64,000 nucleotides of DNA, from NCBI RefSeq assembly GCF_950295315.1, contig NC_080180.1:64427411-64491410 (forward strand), written 5' to 3'. The position numbers were made by a program, and so were the translations under genes. The notes below the pieces were generated by a model. It did not search any database and was not told where the DNA came from. It saw only the letters and a list, made by a program, of their open reading frames with translations. Shown piece after piece: positions 22,488-32,157 of the stretch (positions are counted from its first letter, which is position 1; each line of letters opens with the position of its first letter). Origin of the DNA: Erinaceus europaeus. Taxonomy: Eukaryota; Chordata; Mammalia; Eulipotyphla; Erinaceidae.

Positions 22488-22673
22488 GAACTAAAGTAAA
22501 GGACTTTGGGGTGGAGGGGGTGGGTTCAGCTCCTGGAACATGATGACAGAGGAGGACCTAAAGGGGGTTAGATTGTTATGTGGAAAACTGGGAAGTGTTA
22601 CACATGTACAGACTGTTGTATTTTACTGTTGGCTGAAAACCATTAATTCCCCCCCCCAATAAAGAAAAAAAAT
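22488..22673 (+). mobile_element. L1 3' end, plus strand, strongly 5'-truncated
   Basis: It starts near 'aactaaagtaaaggactttgggg' and includes a G-rich 'ggaggggg' stretch. 'atgatgacagaggaggacctaaagggggttagattgttatgtgg' and 'ttttactgttggctgaaaacc' follow, then AATAAAG and an A-run. The same end is seen on the minus strand at 13.7 and 45.8 kb. Confidence 0.8.
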
Positions 22674-22871
22674 TGTTCAGCACATACACACACAAATCAT
22701 ACACATTTGGAAAATGATGATATCTGGATATTTGAATTGCTGTCTTCCTTTCCTTTCCAGCACTTAGCACACCTGTGTGTTACTGAGATATTATTTGACA
22801 ACTCTCATAGGCCTAAACAACTTCTGTAATGGTAGAAAGTCAAATAATATTCAGTGTAAAATGCATGTGAC

Positions 22872-22992
22872 TAGGAGTTGGCACAGTAGGTAGTGCACAA
22901 GGCTCTGGCGTGTGGCTCTGGTACTGTATATGCCAGAGTGACGCCAGGTTCTCTCCCCTGTTATCATGTTCATAATAAATAAAATCTTTAAG
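22872..22992 (+). mobile_element. Type D short SINE, plus strand
   Basis: The head is 'ggagttggcacagtaggtagtgcacaaggc', followed by 'ggctctggtactgtatatgcc', 'gttctctcccctgttatcatgttcataataaataaaatctt' and an A-rich tail. It is immediately followed by another SINE. Confidence 0.6.
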
Positions 22993-23002
22993 GAAATGAG
23001 AC

Positions 23003-23203
23003 CTAGTGCCAGGCAGTGGCGGACCTGGCTGAGCACACCTGTCACAATGCAGAAAGAGTGAGGCTCAGGGCCCCCAGGCCCCACTGGAAGGGGAGAAGCT
23101 TTGCAAGCAGTGAAGCAGTGTTGCAGCTGTCTCTCTCCTTCTCTATCTTCCCCCTTTCCCTCTTAGCTTTGCTGTTTCTATCAAATAAATAAATATTTTT
23201 TTA
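23003..23203 (+). mobile_element. SINE type B, plus strand
   Basis: 'gtgccaggcagtggcggacctggctgagcacacc', 'aagctttgcaagcagtgaagcagtg', a pyrimidine tract and 'ctatcaaataaataaata' place it in type B. Confidence 0.82.
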
Positions 23204-23396
23204 AAGAAAAGGAAACCTAACTGACTAAAATGTTGCAGTGGGAATGTAAAGAAGAAATATCTACTCTTGTACTCCAGACTAAAGAATACAGAATAACTCC
23301 ATTATAATACAGTTCCAACGTAGTTGTCAGGAATATATCACTTAAAGGTTGCTTGTTTGTTTTTGGTAAACAAACATTGTGACACTGAAAAGGAAG

Positions 23397-23647
23397 GCCA
23401 CATCCAACTAAGCCACGTAGTACCATGCTCAGGGACCTGGGTTTGAGCTCTTGCTCACCACGTGGAGGGTAGGGGTTGCCACACCAGTAGTGAAGCTGGT
23501 CTGCAAGTGTCTATTTTTTCCTCTTCCTCTCTATCTCCCTTTCTCAATTTCTTTCTGTCTAATCCAATAAAACAGAAGAAAATGGACGCCAGGAGCAGTG
23601 GATTTGTAGTGCCACCACCAGGCCACAAAGATAACCCTGGAGGCAAT
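23397..23647 (+). mobile_element. SINE type C, plus strand
   Basis: 'gggacctgggtttgagctcttgctcacca', 'agtagtgaagctggtctgcaagtgtct', a pyrimidine tract and 'taatccaataaaacag' lead into the 3' extension 'cgccaggagcagtggatttgtagtgcc...aagataaccctggaggc'. A microsatellite starts directly at its 3' end. Confidence 0.87.
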
Positions 23648-23699
23648 GGAAGGAAGGAAGGAAGGAAGGAAGGCAGGCAGGCAGGCAGGCAGGCAGGCA
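23648..23699 (+). repeat. Compound microsatellite (GGAA)n(GGCA)n at a SINE tail
   Basis: Six or more perfect GGAA units change abruptly into about six perfect GGCA units. The tract begins exactly where the type C SINE ends, so it grew from the SINE tail. Confidence 0.93.
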
Positions 23700-24234
23700 A
23701 AATGGAAGGGTTAATTAAATGTAAAATCTTAAAGACCAAACAGGAAAAACAATTCAAATACTATGGTAAAGATTGGGTCAGCTTTTGGTAGAGGCTGTGG
23801 TGGACATACTTACCATGTATGGTTGTGAAATGCTTTCCTGGAAATCTTATAATTTTGTAAAACTATGTTCAATTATTCATAAAAGGTGAAAGAAAGAAAT
23901 AAGAGATTGGACCATAAATATTTTAATACATAGTCCGAGTTCCTATTAAAAATCCGTTTAAAATAATGATCTTCTGACATGGTATAATATGAGGGCAATT
24001 ATGAATCTAGGAACAAAATTAGATTAACTTCTTATTATACCAAATATGGTAGAAAATTATCTGTGGAAAACATAGAATTTGCCAATGCAAAGATTTGTAA
24101 ACACTGGTAAGTTACTATCAATATGTTAAAAGCATAATAGATAGAACAATTCAATAACTGTGAGGTAAGATGATATGAAATATTGCCTTGGAAACTGATT
24201 CTAACAAAAACACTTGAAAAAAAATATATATATT

Positions 24235-24525
24235 GGGAGCTGGGTGGTGACACATCTAGGAGAGTGCAGATATTACAATGCACAAGGACCTGGGTTCAAG
24301 GCCCTGGTCTGCACTAGCATGACAAAAACTTCACAGGTAGTGAAGCAGGGCTGGAGGTTTGCCCTCCCCCTTCTCCCCTCCCCTCCCTTTCCCTCCTCCT
24401 CCCCTCCCTCTCCCACTTCTTCTCCTCTCCCCCTCACTCTTCCCTCCCCCTCCCTCTCCCTCTCACCCCTCCCCCTCCCCTTCCCTCTCACTCCTCTTTC
24501 CCCTCTGTCTAGCAAATCTTCTTTA
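24235..24525 (+). mobile_element. SINE type B with a greatly expanded pyrimidine tract
   Basis: A normal type B head (GGGAGCTGGGTGGTGACACA) and the 'gtagtgaagcagggctggagg' section are followed by about 150 bases of CCCT/CCTC. The usual tract is about 50. It ends 'tctagcaaatcttcttt'. The pyrimidine tract therefore expanded about threefold inside the SINE. An 86-codon G/E/R-rich frame on the other strand is an artefact. Confidence 0.85.
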
Positions 24526-24727
24526 AAAATCACTTTTCCCCTGCTTTTTCAATGTGCATGTGATGGTTCTACTCATGAACAATTAGCAAAAGATTATGTA
24601 GTAAGGGAAAGAATATTTGAAAATGAAAAATTATCAATGAAAACCTTCTAAATTTCAGAATAGCAATATATTTTAATGCTCTAAATGTAAAATACATATA
24701 CACATTTAAGAACTTTACATCGTTGTC

Positions 24728-24884
24728 ATCTGGGAGGTGGCGCAATGGATAAAGCACTGAACTCTCAAACATGAGGTCCCGATTTCAACCCCCAGCAACA
24801 CATGTACCAGTGCAATGTCTGGTTCTTTCTCTCTCTTCTCCTGTCATTCTCATTCATAAATAAATAAAATATTTAAGAAAAAGA
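24728..24884 (+). mobile_element. Type D short SINE, plus strand
   Basis: 'ctgggaggtggcgcaatggataaagcactgaac' resembles a tRNA 5' half (A box TGGCGCAATGG). It is followed by 'atgaggtcccgatttcaacccccagcaac' and 'cattctcattcataaataaataaaatattt'. It is a family distinct from types A to C. Confidence 0.72.
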
Positions 24885-26440
24885 ATGTTGCATCATTTAC
24901 TTCACTTTTGGCATAAGTAATCAAAATCAGAATTTTAAGTAAGCTTGTATAAATAAATATATTTTTATAAATTTTAGTCTGAGGATATGTTTTTTCATAC
25001 ATTACTATTTTTGCTTTTTAATTATTGACAAATGTTTATGAACTATAACTTATTCCCAAAGCACAGGATTAGAGTTAGTGTGATCACAGGTATTTTTGTT
25101 CCCATATTTAAAGCAGGGTCGCTCTCTCTCTCATTTCTAAATTTTGTGAAGTCCCTTGGTAAAGGCAGTAGTTGAACACCTGAGCTGTTTGAAGGCCTAT
25201 GACTTTAGATGATAAGAGAGATGGTGAAGGCACACATCAGGGGTACATTCTACTTTTCCTTCTGTATGTGTGTGGCCCCACACTTCATCCTCATGTATGA
25301 TACATAAGACTCAGCTCTGAAGAAGGATTTATAATAATATTTGTCAGAACACTATCTATAGTACATTTATAATGGGAAATTCATCTTGAAAACTTTAGAC
25401 ATTATTTTACAAAGGAGGTATATTATGCCCAGAAGTCAAATCCTATGTTTATGATGAGTTAGTACCTTGTTACAGAAAAGATAAGCAATGCTGCTTCACT
25501 TCAAAATGTAAATCACTAGCAGACACACTGCTAACCCATATATTAATTATGAAACTCTTTTTTCCTCCTTTCACTTTCCACTAAGCCCTTCATTTAGTTG
25601 CTCTGCGAACCCGTTCTTGCCACTCTACAAATTAAATTCTAAAAGGATCTTTGAAATACTTCAACCACATCTATATATCACATCAAAAGGTTCAGAAGTT
25701 CTTGTCATGTGTTATTTACAGGTTTTTTAGGACTTTTATTAAGCTAGAAAATGGCATCCTAAAAGCATGTGTACTGATTTCAAAACAAAGGTGTTTATCC
25801 TTCTAAATGCTCTTATACTGCCAACAGCATGAAAGATTTCCTAGCATTATTTTAAATGCTTTTATAAAGAGAAATGAAACAATAAGAGCTCCTCAGTATG
25901 ATGATAAGTGTTAAGTGTTAGAAGTTTTTACAAAAATACCAAGAACATTTTTTAATGTGGTATAATTTAGGAAGTTTAGTAAATGTATTTTACACAGCAA
26001 ACTTTTGCATTTTACTAGCATATGGGATTTAAACATAAAAAGGCATGTAAGAGTTATATGATTCTGGAGTCAATTAGATGTTTCAATGGTCACAAGGTAA
26101 TTCAGTCATGCTGCTGCTTTACTTTGAAATAAGCATTCTCAAATTAGTCACAAAACATGAATGCATCCTATTCTAACGTCATGAATCTGCAGAGACCACT
26201 CAGAGAGCTGAAAGATTTAAACCTGGGGCATGTTAGTAGTTACTGTTCAGTTTCATCTCTGTCATTTCCCTTCAACTTTTTATAAATATCTTCAGGAATT
26301 CAGTAAACTAGCTCCTAACTAAATCTGAAAATACTAGCAGATCCTTGTCATTCTAGACAGTTCTATAATAATTGAATGGGACTTGGAGGGATGAGTAATT
26401 AAAAAAAAAAAGATTTATTTGGTGTATTTTTCTCTTATTT
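24885..26440. other. SINE-free AT-rich unique sequence
   Basis: About 1.5 kb has no insertion of the abundant SINE families, which elsewhere occur roughly every 1.3 kb. I see no coding frame or named repeat. Confidence 0.5.
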
Positions 26441-26459
26441 CTTTTATTCTGCCATTTTT

Positions 26460-26619
26460 TTTATTGTTGTAGTTATTATTGTTGTTGTTGTTGTTGGATA
26501 GGACAGAGAGAAATGGAGAGAGGAGGGGAAGACAGAGAGGAGAGAAAGACAGACACCTGCAGACCTGCTTCACCACCTGTGAAGCGACTCCCCTGCAGGT
26601 GGGGAGCCGGGGTTCGAAT
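26460..26619 (-). mobile_element. SINE type A, 5'-truncated at the B box, minus strand
   Basis: The copy begins with a TTATTG linker and stops at 'gagccggggttcgaa', so the first third of the tRNA-like head, including the A box, is missing. A direct repeat, ATTCTGCCATTTTTT, flanks it (26446-26460 and 26620-26634). This shows it inserted already truncated. Confidence 0.92.
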
Positions 26620-26699
26620 ATTCTGCCATTTTTTTAAAAGAGTTTTTTTTGTTGTTGTTTGTTTGTTTGGGTTTTATTTTTTGTTTGTTTTCTTTGTTT

Positions 26700-26925
26700 G
26701 TTTTTTGCCAAGAGTATATCTCTGGGGCTTGGTGCTTGTACAACTCTATTCCTTTTATCTATTTTCATTTGTCTACTCAGAGAGTGAGAGACAGAGACAA
26801 AGAGAGAGACAGAGAGACTGCACTACTGCTCTTGAAGCTTCACCCACCATGTTTTTTCCTGTGACCAGCAAGGGTTCAAACCAAGGTCTTCAGGAATGGT
26901 GATGTGTGACTCTCCCCTGGAAGCC
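26700..26925 (-). mobile_element. Diverged SINE type C, minus strand
   Basis: The plus strand has 'gccaagagtatatctctggggcttggtgcttgtac', 'ctactcagagagtgagagacagag', 'gcactactgctcttgaagcttcaccc' and 'agggttcaaaccaaggtcttc', in reversed SINE order. It is older than the type A copy next to it. Confidence 0.68.
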
Positions 26926-27387
26926 ATCTGCTGCCTCCCCTCTTCCCCTGCATTTTTAATTCAAATGTAGTAAAATCAGAAGAGAAAAAAATAAGTGGTG
27001 AGCCAATAGGTATGGTGGCATTGCAGTTTTAAAGTAAAACTGGGTAGAAAGATAAGCTTTGATTATACTTGTAGACAGTTTGGAGAATAGAATGTATATT
27101 GAAGAATAGAGACTAGGAATTTTACACAGTAAGTTAGAATTGCCAGAAAGACAAACACAGACACATACAAATACACACATACACACTAACAACAACAAAA
27201 ATACTTTCCCAAAACATATTTGAAAAATCTAATCGAGTTTAAAGGATATCTAAATATACAATTACAGCAAGAGAAATCAATTGTTTGCCTCTCACTACCT
27301 GACAGACAACTGCAGGGAAATAAAGTCAAGTATAAAATATATTATAAAATATTATATATCCTTACCCCACAAAGTGAATATATATAT

Positions 27388-27676
27388 ATATTTAAATATT
27401 TTATTTTATTTATTTATTCCCTTTTGTTGCCCTTGTTGTCTTATTGTTGTAGTTATTATTGTTGTTGTCGTCATTGTTGGATAGGACAGAGAGAAACGGA
27501 AAGAGGAGGGGAAGACAGAGAGGGGAAGAGAAAGACAGACACCTGCAGTCCTGCTTCACCGCCTGTGAAGCGACTCCCCTGCAGGTGGGGAGCCGGGGTT
27601 CGAACCGGGATCCTTATGCCGGTCCTTGTGCTTTGCGCCACCTGCGCTTAACCCGCTGCGCTACAGCCCGACTCCC
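27388..27676 (-). mobile_element. SINE type A, minus strand, with target duplication
   Basis: A near-consensus full-length copy is flanked by AAAGTGAATATAT (27373-27385 and 27676-27688). The intact TTCGAACCGGGATCC B-box complement and a head ending 'gcgctacagcccgactccc' suggest a young insertion. Confidence 0.94.
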
Positions 27677-27853
27677 AAAGTGAATATATTTTTATTCAGC
27701 TAAAAAAGTAGATTTTTTTTTCATATCTCTGAATAACATTCATTAAAATAAACCTTAGCCAGTGCTTGAAACAAATGCCAATGCCTTTAAAATATGTGAG
27801 GTAATAGTTGGTCTGATCTCTAACCCAAGAATTTATAATAATGCAACAGTGGT

Positions 27854-28321
27854 TGTTGTTAAAATTCGGGAAGGCTCTTGCCGGGCGGGTCTAGCTTCAC
27901 GGCGGGTAACAGAGTCGCGGAGATAACGGCTGGGCAGGGAAGCTGTATTTCTTTATTCAGGAACAACGATTCATAAACTAAGACAAACTAATCACCAAAC
28001 AGAACTCGGCTGTCTCTTTGCGGCGGCACAAGCACTCCCTCTTACTCTGTAACTCTGGAACTCTCTAACTCTGGAACTCAGGAACTCTCGAACTCTCGTA
28101 CTCGGGAACCCTCTGAAACTCTGGCACACTGGAACTCTCTCTTACTCTGAAACCCTGAAACTCTCGAACTCAGGAACTCAGGAACTCTGTCACTCTCGAA
28201 CTCAGGAACCCTCTCCCGGGGTTCCTTGGGGCGGGGCCAAGCAGGCCCGCGAAATTAACAGGACTCATCCAATTCTCTTGGCGGGAGAGGGCTAGAACAA
28301 ACCAATGTAAAGCATACGACA
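27854..28321 (-). mobile_element. Solo LTR, family 1, minus strand, 6-bp target duplication
   Basis: The 468-bp element reads TGTCGTATGC... to ...TTTTAACAACA on the minus strand. AGTGGT is duplicated exactly on both sides (27848-27853, 28322-28327). An AATAAA signal lies at 27952-27957 (minus). Between U3 and the poly(A) signal is a 10-12 bp degenerate minisatellite of the type 'ggaactct' (about 28040-28210). No internal retroviral sequence remains, as expected after LTR-LTR recombination. A 6-bp duplication is typical of class II (ERV2-like) elements. Confidence 0.88.
28038..28215. repeat. Minisatellite inside the solo LTR
   Basis: Some 15 degenerate units of GGAACTCT/GGAACTCA/CGAACTCT follow one another. 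The sister LTR at 47.3 kb has only about 5 of these units, which accounts for most of the length difference (468 versus 340 bp). Confidence 0.85.
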
Positions 28322-28877
28322 AGTGGTAAACACATGCAGATAAAAACTGTACGGCTCCAGATAATCACTAGATTAAGTAAGGAGTCCCATAGAAAAGAAA
28401 GTCAATATGTAGGACTGAATGAAAACAGAAGTACAACAAGATAACAAAAGTTTTACGGTACAATTAAAACGGTGCTCGGAGGGAAATCGGTCAGTTGGGC
28501 CAAAGCAAAAGTAAAAACATTTGCCCTTTGAAAATTCACCAGAAGACAATAAAACATAAGGTGCAAGTGGGGTGAGACTATTTGCAAACTGCGCATTCAA
28601 CAATTGACTGGTAACTGAAATATAATAAAGGAATCGATTTTTTCACTGAAGAGCTTCTACAGGTAGGAGATTCGCACATGAAGAGCACAGGGGAAAGTAA
28701 GACACGGATGGAATTTGGGGAAGGAATATAAAAGGGCACAACCATTGAGGGGAACTGTTTTGCAGATATATGGAATCTAAATGTCTAACTACAAAATGAA
28801 TCGTATTTGAGTATTTGGCATTGCTCAAAAGAGTAATAAAAACTGATATTTCAAAACCCTTCTTACAAAGCTGCCCA
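28322..28877. other. Unassigned sequence between two LTRs
   Basis: There is no gene. The sequence may belong to the old L1 that continues after 29531, but the similarity is too weak to assign. Confidence 0.45.
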
Positions 28878-29520
28878 TGTCAGCATGGTTACAGAGCGAG
28901 AATTAACCACCATCCACTGCAAGGAAGCGAAAGATGTTTATTTACGAATTTGAATCCGGGCCGAGATGGTGACTGGCAGCAGTCCACCAAGCTCGACCCT
29001 GAACAGGGCTCAAACCACACAATTTGTAGAAATCCAGAACACACTCAGGGAGGTGGAACACATCACCTTATCATTTTACATCCAATAACATGCTATAGAA
29101 AACGCGGAATCCAATCATTTCAAACTTAGCAGAAAGCAGGGTCCATTCAAAGCCAAGTGCGGGCTAATTTTAAACATTGCAAAGTCACACAACCAATATA
29201 ATCTAGCCAGGTAGGGTCACCACATCCCCCCGCCATCAGCTATGACCATCCACCCGGTAAACAGCATTCCTCAAACCCTGTGCAAAGGCCCTGATATGGC
29301 TTGCCCTATGCAGGGTCCTTCAAGCAACCTGTAAAACAACTGATGGCCTCTACTGATTAGGTCCTGTTTTTCAAGGGGAAAGAGCAAGGAATTTTCCATC
29401 TCACACCACAAACAACTTATACTAAAAGCACTTAACAAATAGCTGCATGAAAGAGAACTTTTAAAACTACTTCTAACATTCCTTAAAACTACTGCTTCTA
29501 ACAAGCATCAGTCCTAACAG
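28878..29520 (-). mobile_element. LTR of an endogenous retrovirus, second family, minus strand
   Basis: Read on the minus strand it has a U3-like region, then AATAAA (plus 28937-28942). A short U5-like end finishes '...CTGTAACCATGCTGACA'. The start is probably TGTTAGGACTGATGC, giving about 640 bp, but the U3 boundary is inferred. I found no exact target duplication. No gag, pol or env sequence is present. It appears to have inserted in old L1 sequence. Confidence 0.55.
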
Positions 29521-29530
29521 ACCCAAAGTG

Positions 29531-29990
29531 GACAGAGCCCAGAAGTCCTGTAACAGGTGAATGATTAAGCACGCCACCTTACAGCAAGGACGGAGTGTGA
29601 ATCATCAATAAAGTGAACGGGTTATTGACGAGGGGAATGATGCGTGTAAATGTCCAGAAAGTGATGTTACAGGGAAAAAGTGAACTTCACACACTCTCAT
29701 TGGATTCCACTGGCGTAACGCGTTTGAAGTGAGAAAACTGGGGAATTGGAGGACATTTCTGTGTCTGGTGGTTGATCATGACAAGAAGTTCAGTGAGAAT
29801 GGAATGAGAACAGAAAACTGATGCTTCTGTCATTGGAACTCCTTAGGAACTTGGCTGTGGTGATGAGTACAGAACACTCCTCAGTGATACACTTGTATAG
29901 AACTTTATGGGCACACACATGAATATAAATAAAGCAAGATGAATATGAATGAGATCTGTGGGTTGCTTCAAAGTCAATGTTATGTTCATG
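29531..29990 (+). mobile_element. Ancient L1 3' region, plus strand
   Basis: The order 'ctgtaacaggtgaatga', 'aataaagtgaacgggttattgac', 'actctcattggattcca', 'ggtggttgatcatgacaag', 'ttggctgtggtgatgag', 'tacacttgtatagaac' matches the general layout of L1M-type ORF2-end/3' UTR sequence. It is heavily diverged and not coding. Confidence 0.5.
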
Positions 29991-29999
29991 GTATTCTCT

Positions 30000-31060
30000 G
30001 GTAGTCCTGCAGAGTGTTTGCCTGGGTTAAAGCAGAGCCAAGTATGCAAGGGACCCTTCTCACTTCTGTAAACTGCATGCAAATGCCTATTTCAAAAAGA
30101 AAAAAAAAAGGTTGAATCAACATATTGGATTAGCTGGACTTGAACAAAAGGAGAGTGCTTTTTGTAACCAGTGAGCTATTTTGTTCCTTCCTTGACAAAC
30201 GTTCTTAAGCAAAAGAAGTCAAGATAATCATGACTAAGTTTTCCAAGAGAGAAAGACTAGTGTGCTTTACTGCAGTCTTGGGCTGCATTTCAGTCACGTT
30301 GGAATTGGGTTCCTGGTAATGGGTTTTCTTTCAGAGATGGTTGTTTGCCTTGAGAAGCACTAGTTTGCTGACGGATTGAGTGGCAAGCAGCTGGGGGGAA
30401 GAGTGATTCCACTCACAAGAACCAGAGGGAAACCTCCCATTTCACTGCAGGGGTGATCTCCCCCCAATCAGCATTAGGGTGGAAGCAGCCTTTGTTTAGC
30501 AAGGCTGAGCTGTGTATGTGGTTCAGTGGTGCCCACAGACCAATAGCTCCCAAGAGCTGGAGACACTCATGGTGTGAGGAGTCTGCCATCCGCATTGCTC
30601 TGCCCACTCCCCTGCCCCTCAAGCAGTAGGGAGATAAAGGCCCACCTGACCTCTCACAGTCCTGGCTAACCTGATAATTTGTTTCTGGCATAATCACCCT
30701 CAGAAGTGTCCCAGTTTACATGACAAATTATAGGGTTGCCACACTTGGAGGTGTGTGCTTTCAGTAACTCCACAGAACATGAACTTTTCAGGAATGCATG
30801 CATTTAGTTGGGGCATGACAGCTCATAAGGGTACCCCCAAAGAGAGTTCAGAGCTGACTGTGAGGAGGCTGGTAATTTCACGTCTGAGGATTGGATGTCT
30901 CACTGACTCACTGCTTGATGGTCAATTAGCAGTATTAAGTCTTCAAAGGGACAACTGAGCTTTCCTTACATGAATTCTGAGTGATACTAGAGGTTGAGTC
31001 AAGAGAACCATTGCTCCCATTCAGTATGCAGTATTCAGTTAAGTGAGTTATATGGAAATC
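30000..31060. other. Unique sequence, no gene seen
   Basis: About 1 kb is without a SINE. The longest open frame (94 codons, minus, 30413-30697) resembles nothing I know and lacks splice-site support. Confidence 0.5.
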
Positions 31061-31064
31061 ACCA

Positions 31065-31228
31065 GGACTTAGGCAGGAAAGTCAGATTAATCTGTTGAGC
31101 AGGGAACTTGCATGCTAGAGGGCCCAAGGTCACAGGTTCAGCCCCTAGCACTGTCTATTCCAGAGCTGAGGAGAGTTCTGTTACATTCTATCTTTGCTCA
31201 TAATAAATACATAAATAAATCTGGAAAA
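31065..31228 (+). mobile_element. Type D-like SINE, plus strand
   Basis: 'gttgagcagggaacttgcatgctagagggccc', 'aggtcacaggttcagcccctagcactg' and 'tttgctcataataaatacataaataaat' correspond to a tRNA-like head, a B box and an A/T-rich tail. Confidence 0.55.
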
Positions 31229-31459
31229 AAAACACTAAGATTTTAATAACTCAATCTAAACAATCACACAGATTATACCTATAGCTTATATTTGTTTAAT
31301 ACAAAGTCCTGGTGCGCAAAGCACACAGCAGTTTCCTTGCTTCATTTGGGAGTCAGCTCTGTGACACACTGAGGGTCTGTTTTGTACATGTGTTTTACTG
31401 GAACCCGGCGGCCATGCTGTTATTGATGGTTTGAATGTACCCCACATTTGTTTCACTCT

Positions 31460-32088
31460 TCTTCTTCTAGCGTTTGCCCTTCTTCCGTAGCCAGTCAACA
31501 GCGTCAGGTTGAGCCTGATGTAAAGTTTCAAGGCCTCCTTTGAATCTGGAGAGGTGGCAGTCGTTTACTATGTGGGTCACAGTCTGTCTGGAGCCGCAGG
31601 GGCAGTTCGGGTCGTCTCTGGCTCCCCAGCGATGGAACATAGCGGCGCACCGGCCATGGCCTGTTGGATAGCGATTGAGGAGGGCCCGATCATAACGTGC
31701 TAGGTCAAAGCCGGGTTGATGCTCGCAGGGGTCTGTGATGAGCTGTTTGTTCTTGACCTCAGCTGACTGCCAACTCTGTTTCCAAGAGTCTGGAACAGAG
31801 AAGTTCAGTGTAGGCGTAGGGGACCAGATTGGGTGATGAGACGTCAAGCGTTGGACAGGGTGGGCGAAGATCTCCGCGTATATTGGCAGGTCCGGTCGAG
31901 CGTAGACGTGGGAAATGAACTTAGATGATGCCGCATCCCGACGAATATCTGGCGGGGCGATGTTGCTAAGAACTGGCAGCCATGGAACCGGGGTGGAACG
32001 GATGGTTCCAGAAATGATCCTCATGGAGGAATATAATTTGGAATCGACCAAGTGGACATGGGGGCTACGGAACCATACTGGGACCATC
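31460..32088 (-). pseudogene. Vingi non-LTR retrotransposon, 5'-truncated C-terminal ORF
   Basis: A 206-codon minus-strand frame (31467-32087) encodes the end of a non-LTR retrotransposon polyprotein. It has an RT-thumb-like segment (SSMRIISGTIRSTPVPWLPV, then LSNIAPPDIRR). A C-terminal motif follows, NRYPTGHGRCAAMFHRWG, then CPCGSRQTVTHIVNDC (CxC...H...C, a zinc-binding pattern). The stop codon TAG is followed at once by AAGAAGAAG, so there is no 3' UTR beyond the tail. TTTCACTCT is duplicated at 31451-31459 and 32089-32097. The catalytic RT and endonuclease regions are absent because of 5' truncation. The retained frame is fully open. Known family context: Vingi, an Ingi-related clade without RNase H, is reported among mammals from hedgehogs. 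Assignment is from recalled sequence features, not a search. Confidence 0.83.
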
Positions 32089-32157
32089 TTTCACTCTAGA
32101 AACCATCTTTCACTCTAGAAACCATCTTTCACTCTAGAACCATCTTTCACTCTAGAA
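32083..32157. repeat. Four tandem units at the Vingi 5' junction
   Basis: ACCATCTTTCACTCTAGA is repeated four times (starts 32083, 32102, 32121, 32139) with 18-19 bp spacing. Each unit contains the last six bases of the element's 5' end (ACCATC), the TTTCACTCT target duplication and a few flank bases. The tandem array therefore arose at or after insertion. Confidence 0.9.

Noticed and set aside
23648..23699. CRISPR-like array
   Set aside because: It is a uniform microsatellite without spacers, and this is a vertebrate nuclear genome.
27854..28321. Provirus with coding capacity between the LTRs at 27.9 and 47.3 kb
   Set aside because: Each LTR has its own distinct 6-bp duplication, so they are two independent solo LTRs and not the two ends of one provirus; no gag, pol or env frame lies between them.
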